DNA of 7,582 nucleotides. Origin: CAZAGT01 sp964484515 (GTDB taxonomy: Bacteria > Desulfobacterota > DSM-4660 > Desulfatiglandales > HGW-15). The position numbers and the translations under genes were made by a program. Under the pieces are notes generated by a model. The model did no database searches and was not told the DNA's origin. It saw only the letters and a program-made list of their open reading frames with translations. The stretch spans positions 1-7,582 of the forward strand of contig CAZAGT010000258.1 in NCBI GenBank assembly GCA_964484515.1, written 5' to 3'. Below, in pieces: positions 1-5,396 of this stretch; position 1 is the first letter of the stretch, and the number at the start of each line of letters is the position of its first letter.

Positions 1-675
1 GTCGTAGGCGACGTCAAAGCACTTCCAATCGTTTTTCGACGTCGCGATGAACTGAAGATAATTTCCCCACGCGCTCCCGTCCCACACGGCGAGTTCGATG
101 TCGTCGCCACTGTCCAGGAAACCGGCCACGAACTCGTTACTGAACGGGTGCCCCTCGAGCTCCACCCACCTCGCCTCCGAGTGTCCAATATCGAGGGTGG
201 GATTGGCCGGATCGAAGCTCGCCCCGACCATGCGCCTGAAGGGAGGGAGGGTGCTGCTCGTGTCGCCGTAGACGGTCATCACCTTTTCTGGGACGATGTA
301 CGGGACGTAGCTCTGATGAACCGTTTGCTCCGTGACCCCGCCGACGGTTGCTACCGCGGCGAAGGTCGTGGCGGTCGGTCTGCGGACCTTGTACCCGTAC
401 CGCCCGGGACCCAGGGCGTGCATGTAGTAGACATCTTCTTTTTCAGGGAAACCGGGCTCATTGAGCAACCGCCAGAGGGCGTGGTTGGCCGCGCTCTCGG
501 CCAAATACTCGGCCTGCATGCCGGGCCCATGGTCGGTGGAAGAGGCCGTCAGGGCACCGACCCGGTAAAGGAAGGCCATGCCAACCGCTGAGATGATGGC
601 CACGAGGAAGATGATGACCGCCAGGGCCATGCCCCTCTCGTCTCTCAGGCCCTTTCTGTTAGAAGGCTTTGACAA
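1..675 (-). CDS. PilX/GspK-like minor pilin, 3' end beyond the window
   Basis: This is the fourth gene of the minor-pilin operon. It is open from 675 to the window edge (225 codons), so its C terminus is missing. The N terminus has a short basic leader, then DERG followed by MALAVIIFLVAIISAVGMAF (residues 16-35), the hydrophobic N-terminal helix typical of PilX or GspK proteins, which often lack Glu5 as here. A helix containing QAEYLAESAANHALWRLL follows, which is also usual for this class. I chose TTG at 675 because GAGGTGA (691-685) sits 9 nt upstream and gives a leader before the helix; the first ATG in frame (630) would start right at the helix. The product should be an inner-membrane prepilin incorporated at the pilus or pseudopilus tip. 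The segment after residue ~100, with WVELEG and DDIELAVWDG, is not recognised. It is already longer than a typical PilX (under 200 residues), which fits GspK or an extended PilX. The family call is fairly sure; pilus versus secretion is not. Confidence 0.8.
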   Translation of the reverse strand, partial: MSKPSNRKGLRDERGMALAVIIFLVAIISAVGMAFLYRVGALTASSTDHGPGMQAEYLAESAANHALWRLLNEPGFPEKEDVYYMHALGPGRYGYKVRRPTATTFAAVATVGGVTEQTVHQSYVPYIVPEKVMTVYGDTSSTLPPFRRMVGASFDPANPTLDIGHSEARWVELEGHPFSNEFVAGFLDSGDDIELAVWDGSAWGNYLQFIATSKNDWKCFDVAYD

Positions 676-684
676 CGTGATCGC

Positions 685-691
685 TCACCTC
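685..691 (-). promoter_or_regulatory. Shine-Dalgarno GAGGTGA deciding the TTG start at 675
   Basis: GAGGTGA on the minus strand overlaps the TGA stop of the PilW-like gene and lies 9 nt before the TTG at 675. It supports a non-ATG start for the PilX/GspK-like gene and translational coupling to the gene before it. Confidence 0.6.
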
Positions 692-1551
692 ACCCGCTTA
701 CCCAACTTCTGCAGCCGGTTGCGAGGACAGACATATTCAGAGAGGGTGACGCTTTCGCCGTCCTTCCCCGTTAGGGTCAACTCGATCAGGATCCTCTCGG
801 GCGACTCATAGGTGACCTGAAAAGCAGTGGCGTATTCGGAAAGGGTGCGATTCTCTCCGCTGTACTGGTGATCCTCGCGCAGCGTCGTTCCGCTTGGTAT
901 CCAATAGACCGTCTCCCCGAGGAGATCTTCATCTCTCTGCCCGTCCTCGTCATCATCTGTTGTGTCAAAGCCGTTATCCACCTGCCCGTCCCCGTTGTCG
1001 TCCATCCCCGCGATCCCTGGGAAGCCGTCAGCGTTCGCGTCATGCTGTACGTCTTCGTCGATGTTGCCGTCGCCGTCGTTGTCCACGCCGTCAAGGGGAT
1101 CCTCATTCGACTCGGTGTCTTCATCGTCGTTGGCAGGATAGGCGTGCGTCACTTCATCGGTGGTACCGTCGCCGTCGTCATCGAAACCGGCAATACCGTT
1201 TTTCCCATCCCAGTTCATATCGCTCCTGGGATCCTCGTCGATTCGCGGAAACAAGGGGTCGTCGAAGTAGTAGTCGTCGTCGGTATTATCGAAACCGGAG
1301 AAGGCCAGGATATTCCTCACCGGAGCGTGGGCGTTGGGGATTTGAAGGAAGGTGCACCGGCGCACACCGTCTGTGATCCGCTGCATGGCCATGGTGCCTT
1401 CCTGATAGAGTTCAAAGCGGGTGCTGCCCTGGCTATGGGCGTTGAGGCCGGTGGTAATCAGGCCCACGGCTGCGGCGCCGATCAAGGCCAGAATCCCGGA
1501 GGCGAGCAGCAGTTCGATCAATGTGAATCCCCTGGTGTCCAGCCGCGTCAT
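685..1551 (-). CDS. PilW/GspJ-like prepilin with inserted calcium-binding-type repeats
   Basis: A 288-residue prepilin. The leader MTRLDTRG is followed by FTLIELLLASGILALIGAAA, a textbook class III signal: cleavage after Gly8 by the prepilin peptidase, N-methylated Phe and Glu at +5 (residue 13). The first helix continues to about residue 65. The C-terminal part (about 211-275) returns to a beta-rich pilin pattern. Between them, about residues 88-210 are extremely Asp-rich, with DDDGDGTTDE, DNDGDGNIDED, DDNGDGQVDNG and DDDEDGQRDED. These resemble the DxDxDG loops of EF-hand, dockerin or thrombospondin type 3 repeats. Only two Cys are present (66 and 275), so a disulfide is possible. The ATG overlaps the upstream stop as ATGA (1551-1548), so translation is likely coupled. 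Position three in the operon fits PilW or GspJ, which are the larger minor pilins. The prepilin call is firm; Ca2+ binding is inferred from the motifs. Confidence 0.9.
   Translation of the reverse strand: MTRLDTRGFTLIELLLASGILALIGAAAVGLITTGLNAHSQGSTRFELYQEGTMAMQRITDGVRRCTFLQIPNAHAPVRNILAFSGFDNTDDDYYFDDPLFPRIDEDPRSDMNWDGKNGIAGFDDDGDGTTDEVTHAYPANDDEDTESNEDPLDGVDNDGDGNIDEDVQHDANADGFPGIAGMDDNGDGQVDNGFDTTDDDEDGQRDEDLLGETVYWIPSGTTLREDHQYSGENRTLSEYATAFQVTYESPERILIELTLTGKDGESVTLSEYVCPRNRLQKLGKRVR
922..1290 (-). repeat. Asp-rich DxDGDGxxDE repeat block inside the PilW-like gene
   Basis: This codes for residues ~88-210 of the PilW-like protein. Four DxDGDG-type loops can be seen. Two longer units match each other: residues ~111-133 (D-N-x-DG, then GIAG-x-DDDGDG) and ~171-193 (D-x-N-x-DG, then GIAG-x-DDNGDG). 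GAC/GAT/GAC-rich coding makes the opposite strand look like GTCGTC repeats, which creates long spurious open frames on the plus strand. Confidence 0.85.
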
Positions 1552-1970
1552 GATATCTTCTGGACCCTCCCTTCGGTAGTCGTGACGACAGTTGTCAGGG
1601 AGAGCCCGGGTATTTCCATGACGGCTAACTTGATCTGCTTCGCATTGGGTTCCGGGTTAGAATCACCGTCCAGGTCGATCAGACTCACAGCCCACTTGAT
1701 CGTGTAGTTATTCCCGTTGACTGTGATTACCTCCGTGCCGTTGCCGAGGGCCCCAAAATCGGTGCTAATGAGCAGCTCCAGGTGACTCCGGAGATGACTG
1801 TCGAGCAGGGCGCGGTCAGAAACCAAATCGAGCGACTTGGCCCCTGATGCATAGAGGGCCGAGACAGCGATTCCCAGCAGGCCCATAATGGCAACCGCAA
1901 AGAGCGCTTCAACGAGGGTGAAACCACCGGCTCTGCCAACATGTCTTGGAATCTTAGAATACATGCCCAT
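1548..1970 (-). CDS. PilV/GspI-like prepilin
   Basis: A 140-residue prepilin. After a 16-residue leader ending in AGG comes FTLVEALFAVAIMGLLGIAV, the class III signal with Phe +1 and Glu +5 (residue 21). The remainder is a short pilin globular domain with beta-strand-like segments (EVITVNGNNYTIKWAVSLID and KQIKLAVMEI). Size, the FTLVEALFA motif and its position as second gene match PilV or GspI. It should be processed by the PilD/GspO-type peptidase and take part in the tip complex with its neighbours. ATG at 1970 is used because GGAAG lies ~11 nt upstream; a second ATG at 1964 would also leave an intact leader. The gene is separated from the FimT/GspH-like gene by 56 nt and overlaps the next gene by 4 nt. 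Nothing in it is unusual. Confidence 0.88.
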   Translation of the reverse strand: MGMYSKIPRHVGRAGGFTLVEALFAVAIMGLLGIAVSALYASGAKSLDLVSDRALLDSHLRSHLELLISTDFGALGNGTEVITVNGNNYTIKWAVSLIDLDGDSNPEPNAKQIKLAVMEIPGLSLTTVVTTTEGRVQKIS

Positions 1971-2026
1971 TTAGGCGCTGCTTCCGAAAAGGTCCGAGGA
2001 CAAACGGCTTCAAAACTTTAGTCACT

Positions 2027-2581
2027 TCAGATGACACTCACCTTCCCGGTGAGATTGTCCACGGACACAGTTATTTGACGACTTTTGATGACCAGGGTAA
2101 CTGTTCCGCCGTCGGAGGGAGCCCCTGTAGGATCGAAGATGACGAAGTTCCCGCCACCGAATACTGACCCGGAGATATCCACACCGTTGAACCGCTCTTC
2201 GTCCCTAAGATTGATGCTGTAATCGGTCCCTCGGTTCATCGGGCGTTCTATGGTCGCAAACGTCCCGGTTTCGACATCGGCCTCAGGTAATTCGGTTTCA
2301 GTACCTAGAAGATTGGCAGTCGTCTTATATTGCTCGACCAGAATGGTGTCCGCGGTGGCATCAACGGTTACCTTCGTTTGAGTGCCTGAGCTCACGGCGA
2401 CGGAGCGAGCGTATTCGAGGGCCGTAGTGACCTCTTCGGCGGCGCCGCCAAGCCGATAATCCTCAAGGGCGGCGTTAAAGGAAGGCAGACTCGCCGTCGC
2501 AATGATGCCCAACACGAGCGTCACCATGACCAGGTTCACCAGGGTGAAACCGCTTTCGTGTTTGCCCCTTTTTCCAGTCAT
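2027..2581 (-). CDS. FimT/GspH-like prepilin with Asn in place of Glu5
   Basis: First gene of the operon. The start at 2581 (184 residues) is chosen over upstream in-frame ATGs at 2623 and 2605, because AAGGAAGG lies 7 nt before it and because it gives a typical 11-residue leader, MTGKRGKHESG. After the expected cleavage site comes FTLVNLVMVTLVLGIIATAS, the N-terminal pilin helix. A GspH/FimT-like body follows: LEDYRLGGAAEEVTTALEYARSVAVSSG is the characteristic second part of the helix (about residues 35-65), and the C terminus is beta-rich, ending with NFVIFDPTGAPSDGGTVTL and TVSVDNLTGKV, the usual FimT/GspH ending. FimT/GspH-type minor pilins cap or initiate pilus or pseudopilus assembly; some FimT proteins bind DNA during uptake. 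The oddity is Asn16 (codon AAC at 2536-2534) at mature position 5, where nearly all major and most minor pilins have Glu. Confidence 0.88.
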   Translation of the reverse strand: MTGKRGKHESGFTLVNLVMVTLVLGIIATASLPSFNAALEDYRLGGAAEEVTTALEYARSVAVSSGTQTKVTVDATADTILVEQYKTTANLLGTETELPEADVETGTFATIERPMNRGTDYSINLRDEERFNGVDISGSVFGGGNFVIFDPTGAPSDGGTVTLVIKSRQITVSVDNLTGKVSVI

Positions 2582-2588
2582 CCAGGTG

Positions 2589-2596
2589 CCTTCCTT
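2589..2596 (-). promoter_or_regulatory. Strong Shine-Dalgarno AAGGAAGG fixing the start at 2581
   Basis: AAGGAAGG is complementary to the 16S 3' end and lies 7 nt upstream of the ATG at 2581. It argues against the longer reading beginning at 2623, whose extra 14 residues would give an unusually long prepilin leader. Confidence 0.75.
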
Positions 2597-2697
2597 GATT
2601 TTCATCGTCTGAGGTCTAATCAACCGTCAAATAGATGTGGCGCCGCGTCCCAGGGAGTGAATCGAGACCCGAAGTCCGAGGGCTGTCCAAGGATTTC

Positions 2698-2713
2698 AGC
2701 AAGTTCTGTGCCA
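2698..2713 (-). promoter_or_regulatory. Sigma-54 (RpoN) promoter of the minor-pilin operon
   Basis: On the minus strand TGGCAC (2713-2708), a 5-nt spacer AGAAC and TTGCT (2702-2698) match the sigma-54 consensus TGGCAC-N5-TTGCW at every defined position, including the invariant GG and GC. Transcription would begin near 2688, leaving a 5' leader of about 105 nt before the FimT/GspH-like start. Sigma-54 control with a PilS/PilR-type activator is well known for type IV pilin genes, so the placement makes biological sense. An activator would be needed; its binding site cannot be assigned with confidence. Confidence 0.75.
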
Positions 2714-2718
2714 GTCTT

Positions 2719-2733
2719 TGTCACTAAAAGACA
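2719..2733. promoter_or_regulatory. TGTC-N7-GACA inverted repeat beside the sigma-54 promoter
   Basis: TGTC and GACA form a short dyad separated by 7 nt, only 5 nt upstream of the -24 box. Such a position is close for an enhancer-binding activator, which usually binds 80-200 bp away, so it may be an operator or coincidence. Confidence 0.25.
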
Positions 2734-2893
2734 CGTAATTCCAGAAACATAGAAAAGGGCAAGGTCGGTTTACAGGAAGAGATTACCTGGTAGGTCGGCG
2801 GCCAGGTTTTGGGTGTGTGCTTTCCATTGGACGTTCGATTCGCCGGGAGCAGACAAGTGCTTACGCGCCTTTGGCGAGCTCGACGTTCATCTG

Positions 2894-2998
2894 TCAAACA
2901 ATCCCTAGAGGGATTTGGAAACTGAACGTGCTTCCTTTGTCCTCACCGTCGCTCTCCGCCCAGAGGGTGCCGCCGTGCAGGCCTGCAAGTCCCCATCC
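2894..2998 (-). pseudogene. C-terminal remnant of a sensor histidine kinase
   Basis: On the minus strand, ending at the TGA at 2896-2894, the reading is LAGLHGGTLWAESDGEDKGS followed by TFSFQIPLG. This is the classical end of the HATPase_c domain (HGG-x-hydrophobic-W-x-ES-x-G-x-GKGSTF, the G2/end-of-fold segment) of a membrane histidine kinase. Only about 33 codons are recognisable; upstream of about 2995 the frame continues but reads as antisense of the aldolase fragment. The rest of the ATP-binding domain (N, G1 and F boxes), the dimerisation/phospho-acceptor domain and the sensor are all missing. It cannot function. It is the tail of a gene cut by a rearrangement, or the edge of a misjoined contig. 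Confidence 0.7.
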
Positions 2999-3430
2999 GA
3001 GGGCATACGAAGTCTGGGTCTGGCGCGCGCCTCCAAGTACGGGATGGAGTTTCAAGAGTACATGCAAAATGCCAACGAGGAGATTGCGATCATCCTGCAG
3101 ATAGAACACATCGAGGGCGTCAACAACGTTGAGGCGATCATCGACACGCCGGGAATCGACGCCATCCTGATCGGTCCCTATGATCTATCCGGCAGCCTCG
3201 GTCGCATGGGACAACTGGAAGACCCCGAGGTGAAGACCGCCATACAAAGGGTAAAGCAGGCATGCCTTGCCAAAGGTATGCCGATCGGTGTCTTCGCAAA
3301 CGGGCCGGCATCGGCCAGAAAGCACATCGCGGAGGGCGTGACCCTCGTCGGCATGGGGAGTGACTCGGTTTACCTGTGGAAGTCTGCCAAACAGGAACTG
3401 GAAGAACTGACCAAGACGATAGAAAGGTGA
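2988..3430 (+). pseudogene. 5'-truncated HpcH/HpaI-family aldolase
   Basis: The plus-strand frame ending at TGA 3430 encodes the C-terminal ~145 residues of a class II pyruvate-dependent aldolase of the HpcH/HpaI family (relatives cleave 2-keto-3-deoxy acids or 4-hydroxy-2-oxo acids to pyruvate plus an aldehyde). Homology starts at EGIRSLGLARASKYG and includes the metal-ligand regions: ILQIEH (Glu, equivalent of HpaI Glu149) and, 26 residues on, IGPYDLSGSLG (Asp, equivalent of Asp175). The N-terminal half that should carry the catalytic His and Arg is absent; family members are usually about 250 residues. The open frame extends upstream to an ATG at 2915, but those ~25 codons are antisense to the histidine-kinase remnant, so that start is fortuitous. 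The surviving part is well conserved with no internal stop, which suggests recent truncation or an assembly join. The substrate cannot be inferred. Confidence 0.8.
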
Positions 3431-4049
3431 AGATGAATTCCGGTTGACTGCCCAAGACCAGTTGACCAAACTCACATAATACGTGGGAGCAAGGAAGCAG
3501 TGACGAGTGACAAGTGACGAGATCTAAGAAGATACGACGAAATGAAAGCTAGTGTTCAGGGGTCAAATGGAGTCCCAATCTGAACGTTAAGGGTGCCGAA
3601 GAATACGGACTCCCTAAGTACCTCTGCCTTTAATTCGCGCAAGAACGAAAAACTATAGCGTCTTTCCTTGCACCACATACCTCAAACCTCAAGCCGCAGG
3701 TCGGTGAATTTGCCGACCATACTGGTCATTTCCCGACCCTTCGGTCCGCCATATGGCGCCATTTCGAGGAGCAATAGGGACTCAACCTACCCATTTCATC
3801 CCTCTCAAAACCCCTCTTCAGCCAAAGCTGTGGGTCCCCTATGATAAACGGGGACTAACAGGCTCTCAAAAAACGCTTATCTGTTGCGAAGGGATTAAGC
3901 TCATCCAGCCTCACGGCGGGTATGGGGTGGAGTCCAAGCCCAGGAATTCGTATGCCTTATTTAGCGTCACGCCAGCTTGTAAACCCAATTCTCCACTGAG
4001 AGAGCTCCTGTGACGACCGATTACACCTAGGGAAATCGTAGGTTGAGCT
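3431..4049. other. Intergenic stretch without a supported gene
   Basis: About 620 bases between the aldolase remnant and the FGE-like gene. It holds a triple heptamer repeat (3500-3520), small palindromes near 3715-3765 (GACCA-TAC-TGGTC and ATGGCGCCAT) and a GTCCCC/GGGGAC dyad (3834-3839 with 3850-3855). An 86-codon frame at 3753-4013 has no recognisable motif, no good ribosome site and a composition unlike the neighbouring proteins, so I do not call it. I find no clear promoter, though one for the downstream gene should lie here. Confidence 0.5.
3500..3520. repeat. Three tandem GTGACRA heptamers
   Basis: GTGACGA, GTGACAA and GTGACGA follow each other without gaps. Short tandem units of this kind occur in decayed intergenic DNA; three copies could also be direct repeats for a regulator, but nothing else supports that. 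Confidence 0.5.
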
Positions 4050-5228
4050 ATGGGAAAACCCTACCTAACCGTGAATTTGATTGTCATTCTTTTGCTCGTT
4101 ATCACCTGCTCAAAGGATGCGTGCGCCGGGAGCCTGAGCCTTCCGGAGATTTCGGCAGAGCGATTCCGCGAATACCTCCTAAACCATGAGCCGGTTCGAC
4201 GTGCGAAGCCGATTGAGACCCTGGTGACACTGAAACCGGAGGCCTATCCGCGGGAGGCTCCCTTTCCCGAGTCAGTCTTGAACGAAAGGGGCTTCTGGGA
4301 GGTACGTGTACCTGTCGGCCGGGATGAGGACAAAGAACTTGATATGATCTTCGTCCTCGTCCCGGGTGGGCGATTTTTTATGGGGAGCCCGGACGGCAGT
4401 CACAAGAAAATCGACCTGGAAGGCAGGATTTTACATGACGATCGCCCGCCCGAAAAAGGGCGGGAAGAAGACGAGGGCCCGGTCCACGAGGTCATGTTGT
4501 CCCGGTTTTGGATCGGTAAATACGAAGTGACGAATGAACAGTACCGACTGTTCAAACCGAAAAATCGCAACGGGTCATTTCGCAATTCTACACTGGAGCG
4601 AAAGGACCAGCCTGCCGCGCGGGTATCATGGGAGGAAGCCCAGGCTTATGCGGCGTGGTTGACTCGCAATGATGAGAGAGGATTGATATTTAAACTCCCC
4701 ACGGAAGCCGAGTGGGAATACGCCTGTCGGGCCGGTACACAGGGTGTGAGATACTGGCCAGAGGAGTCCGATGCCCTATGCAAGTATGCAAACCTCCATG
4801 ATCTGACCTCGCATCGCGACGATCGATATAGGGTTACCTCGCCCGTGGGAAGCCTGGCGGCCAACGGGTTCGCTCTTCACGACTTACTCGGCAATGTCAG
4901 CGAGTGGTGCGCTGATTGGTATGATCGCACGTTCTATCGGATGAGAGCGGCGAGGGGGATAAATCCCCTGTGCGCGAATAGCCTGAGCCGTTGCCGTGTA
5001 TTAAGGGGCGGGGCCTGGAGTCTTGGCCCGCGCTTCGTTCGGAGTGCCAAGCGAGAGAGATACGGTCCCCAGTCCAGATTCAATTACGTTGGCTTTCGCC
5101 TGGCCTTCCTGCCGCCCGATGAAGGACATAAGCCAGAGATGAAATCCGACCACAGATACACACAGACCAGGCTTCGCGTAAGAGCTTCCGACAGACAAGC
5201 TGGCACGGGCATGTCGTTCGGCCGATAG
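4050..5228 (+). CDS. Exported FGE-sulfatase (SUMF1-like) domain protein, non-FGly type
   Basis: A 392-residue protein. A basic N terminus and hydrophobic stretch (LTVNLIVILLLVIT) with Ala-Cys-Ala at 24-26 form a Sec signal peptide; Cys20 is a weak lipobox alternative. Residues ~97-354 are an FGE-sulfatase domain: PGGRFFMGS (105-113), EGPVHEVML, FWIGKYEVTNEQY (153-165), ARVSWEEAQAYAAWL (190-204), LPTEAEWEYACRAG (216-229), LLGNVSEWCADWYD (279-292), RVLRGGAW (316-323) and NYVGFRLA (345-352). True formylglycine-generating enzymes have two copper-binding Cys after RGGS; none lies between 320 and 350 here, so sulfatase activation is unlikely. Domains of this group are C-type-lectin-like folds often used for binding or as adaptors beside proteases and kinases. 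The start has GTAGG 7 nt upstream. The last ~38 residues are polar, not part of the domain, and may be read-through into repeat-like DNA. It is followed in the same direction by the caspase-like gene. Confidence 0.9.
   Translation: MGKPYLTVNLIVILLLVITCSKDACAGSLSLPEISAERFREYLLNHEPVRRAKPIETLVTLKPEAYPREAPFPESVLNERGFWEVRVPVGRDEDKELDMIFVLVPGGRFFMGSPDGSHKKIDLEGRILHDDRPPEKGREEDEGPVHEVMLSRFWIGKYEVTNEQYRLFKPKNRNGSFRNSTLERKDQPAARVSWEEAQAYAAWLTRNDERGLIFKLPTEAEWEYACRAGTQGVRYWPEESDALCKYANLHDLTSHRDDRYRVTSPVGSLAANGFALHDLLGNVSEWCADWYDRTFYRMRAARGINPLCANSLSRCRVLRGGAWSLGPRFVRSAKRERYGPQSRFNYVGFRLAFLPPDEGHKPEMKSDHRYTQTRLRVRASDRQAGTGMSFGR
4995..5105 (+). other. Variable-region-like end of the FGE domain
   Basis: This codes for RVLRGGAW (316-323) through GFRLA (348-352). 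The layout RGG-x-W-xxx-PR-x-VRSA-x-R-x-R-xx-P-xx-R-xxx-VGFR is the pattern seen at the C terminus of FGE-domain targets of diversity-generating retroelements, where the x positions derive from AAC/AAT codons in the template. Here the x positions hold Ser, Leu, Gly, Phe, Lys, Glu, Tyr, Gly and others. Most of these codons end in C or T, as expected; AAG and GAG do not fit AAY templates. No template repeat or reverse transcriptase is in the window. Confidence 0.35.
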
Positions 5229-5299
5229 CACAACGAAAGAGTCATCGCTTCGCCAAGAACCCTTCATGTGATCAGTCGTCACCCGAAGGGTAGCACCTC

Positions 5300-5325
5300 T
5301 TGCTTTGCCATGGTCGGCAAAGCAA
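5300..5325. repeat. Perfect 10-bp inverted repeat, 6-nt loop
   Basis: TTGCTTTGCC and GGCAAAGCAA flank ATGGTC. It lies 71 nt after the FGE-like stop. No T-run follows on either strand, so it is not a standard intrinsic terminator; it could still fold in the mRNA and act as a 3' stabiliser or a processing site. Confidence 0.55.
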
Positions 5326-5396
5326 AACATCTGTGGATGTCGAGAGAGCATAGCGATCGGGCGGCTAATTCTTAACGCGTGAGTGCCATATAGATT

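Noticed and set aside
148..591. Plus-strand frame of 147 codons
   Set aside because: It is antisense to the PilX/GspK-like gene, whose frame has a clear prepilin helix and is open to the window edge.
868..1707. Long plus-strand open frame of 279 codons, rich in Val and Ile, and the 894-1376 frame beside it
   Set aside because: They lie antisense to the Asp-rich block of the PilW-like gene. GAC/GAT codons read backwards give Val/Ile/Arg strings, and no motif or good ribosome site supports them.
2582..2623. Longer start of the FimT/GspH-like gene at 2623
   Set aside because: It lacks a comparable ribosome site and would make the leader 25 residues long; the ATG at 2581 has AAGGAAGG at 7 nt.
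2785..2807. ACCTGG/CCAGGT dyad followed by TTT, considered as a terminator
   Set aside because: The loop is 11 nt, the stem only 6 bp, and no plus-strand gene lies upstream to terminate.
2915..3430. An intact small aldolase starting at ATG 2915
   Set aside because: The first ~25 codons are antisense to a recognisable histidine-kinase end, and the catalytic N-terminal half of the family is missing.
3753..4013. 86-codon plus-strand frame before the FGE-like gene
   Set aside because: It has no recognisable domain, no signal peptide and no ribosome site, and its composition looks like translated spacer.
5203..5218. Sigma-54-like TGGCACGGGCATGTCG inside the end of the FGE-like gene
   Set aside because: The -12 element is absent (TGTCG in place of TTGCW), and it lies inside coding sequence.
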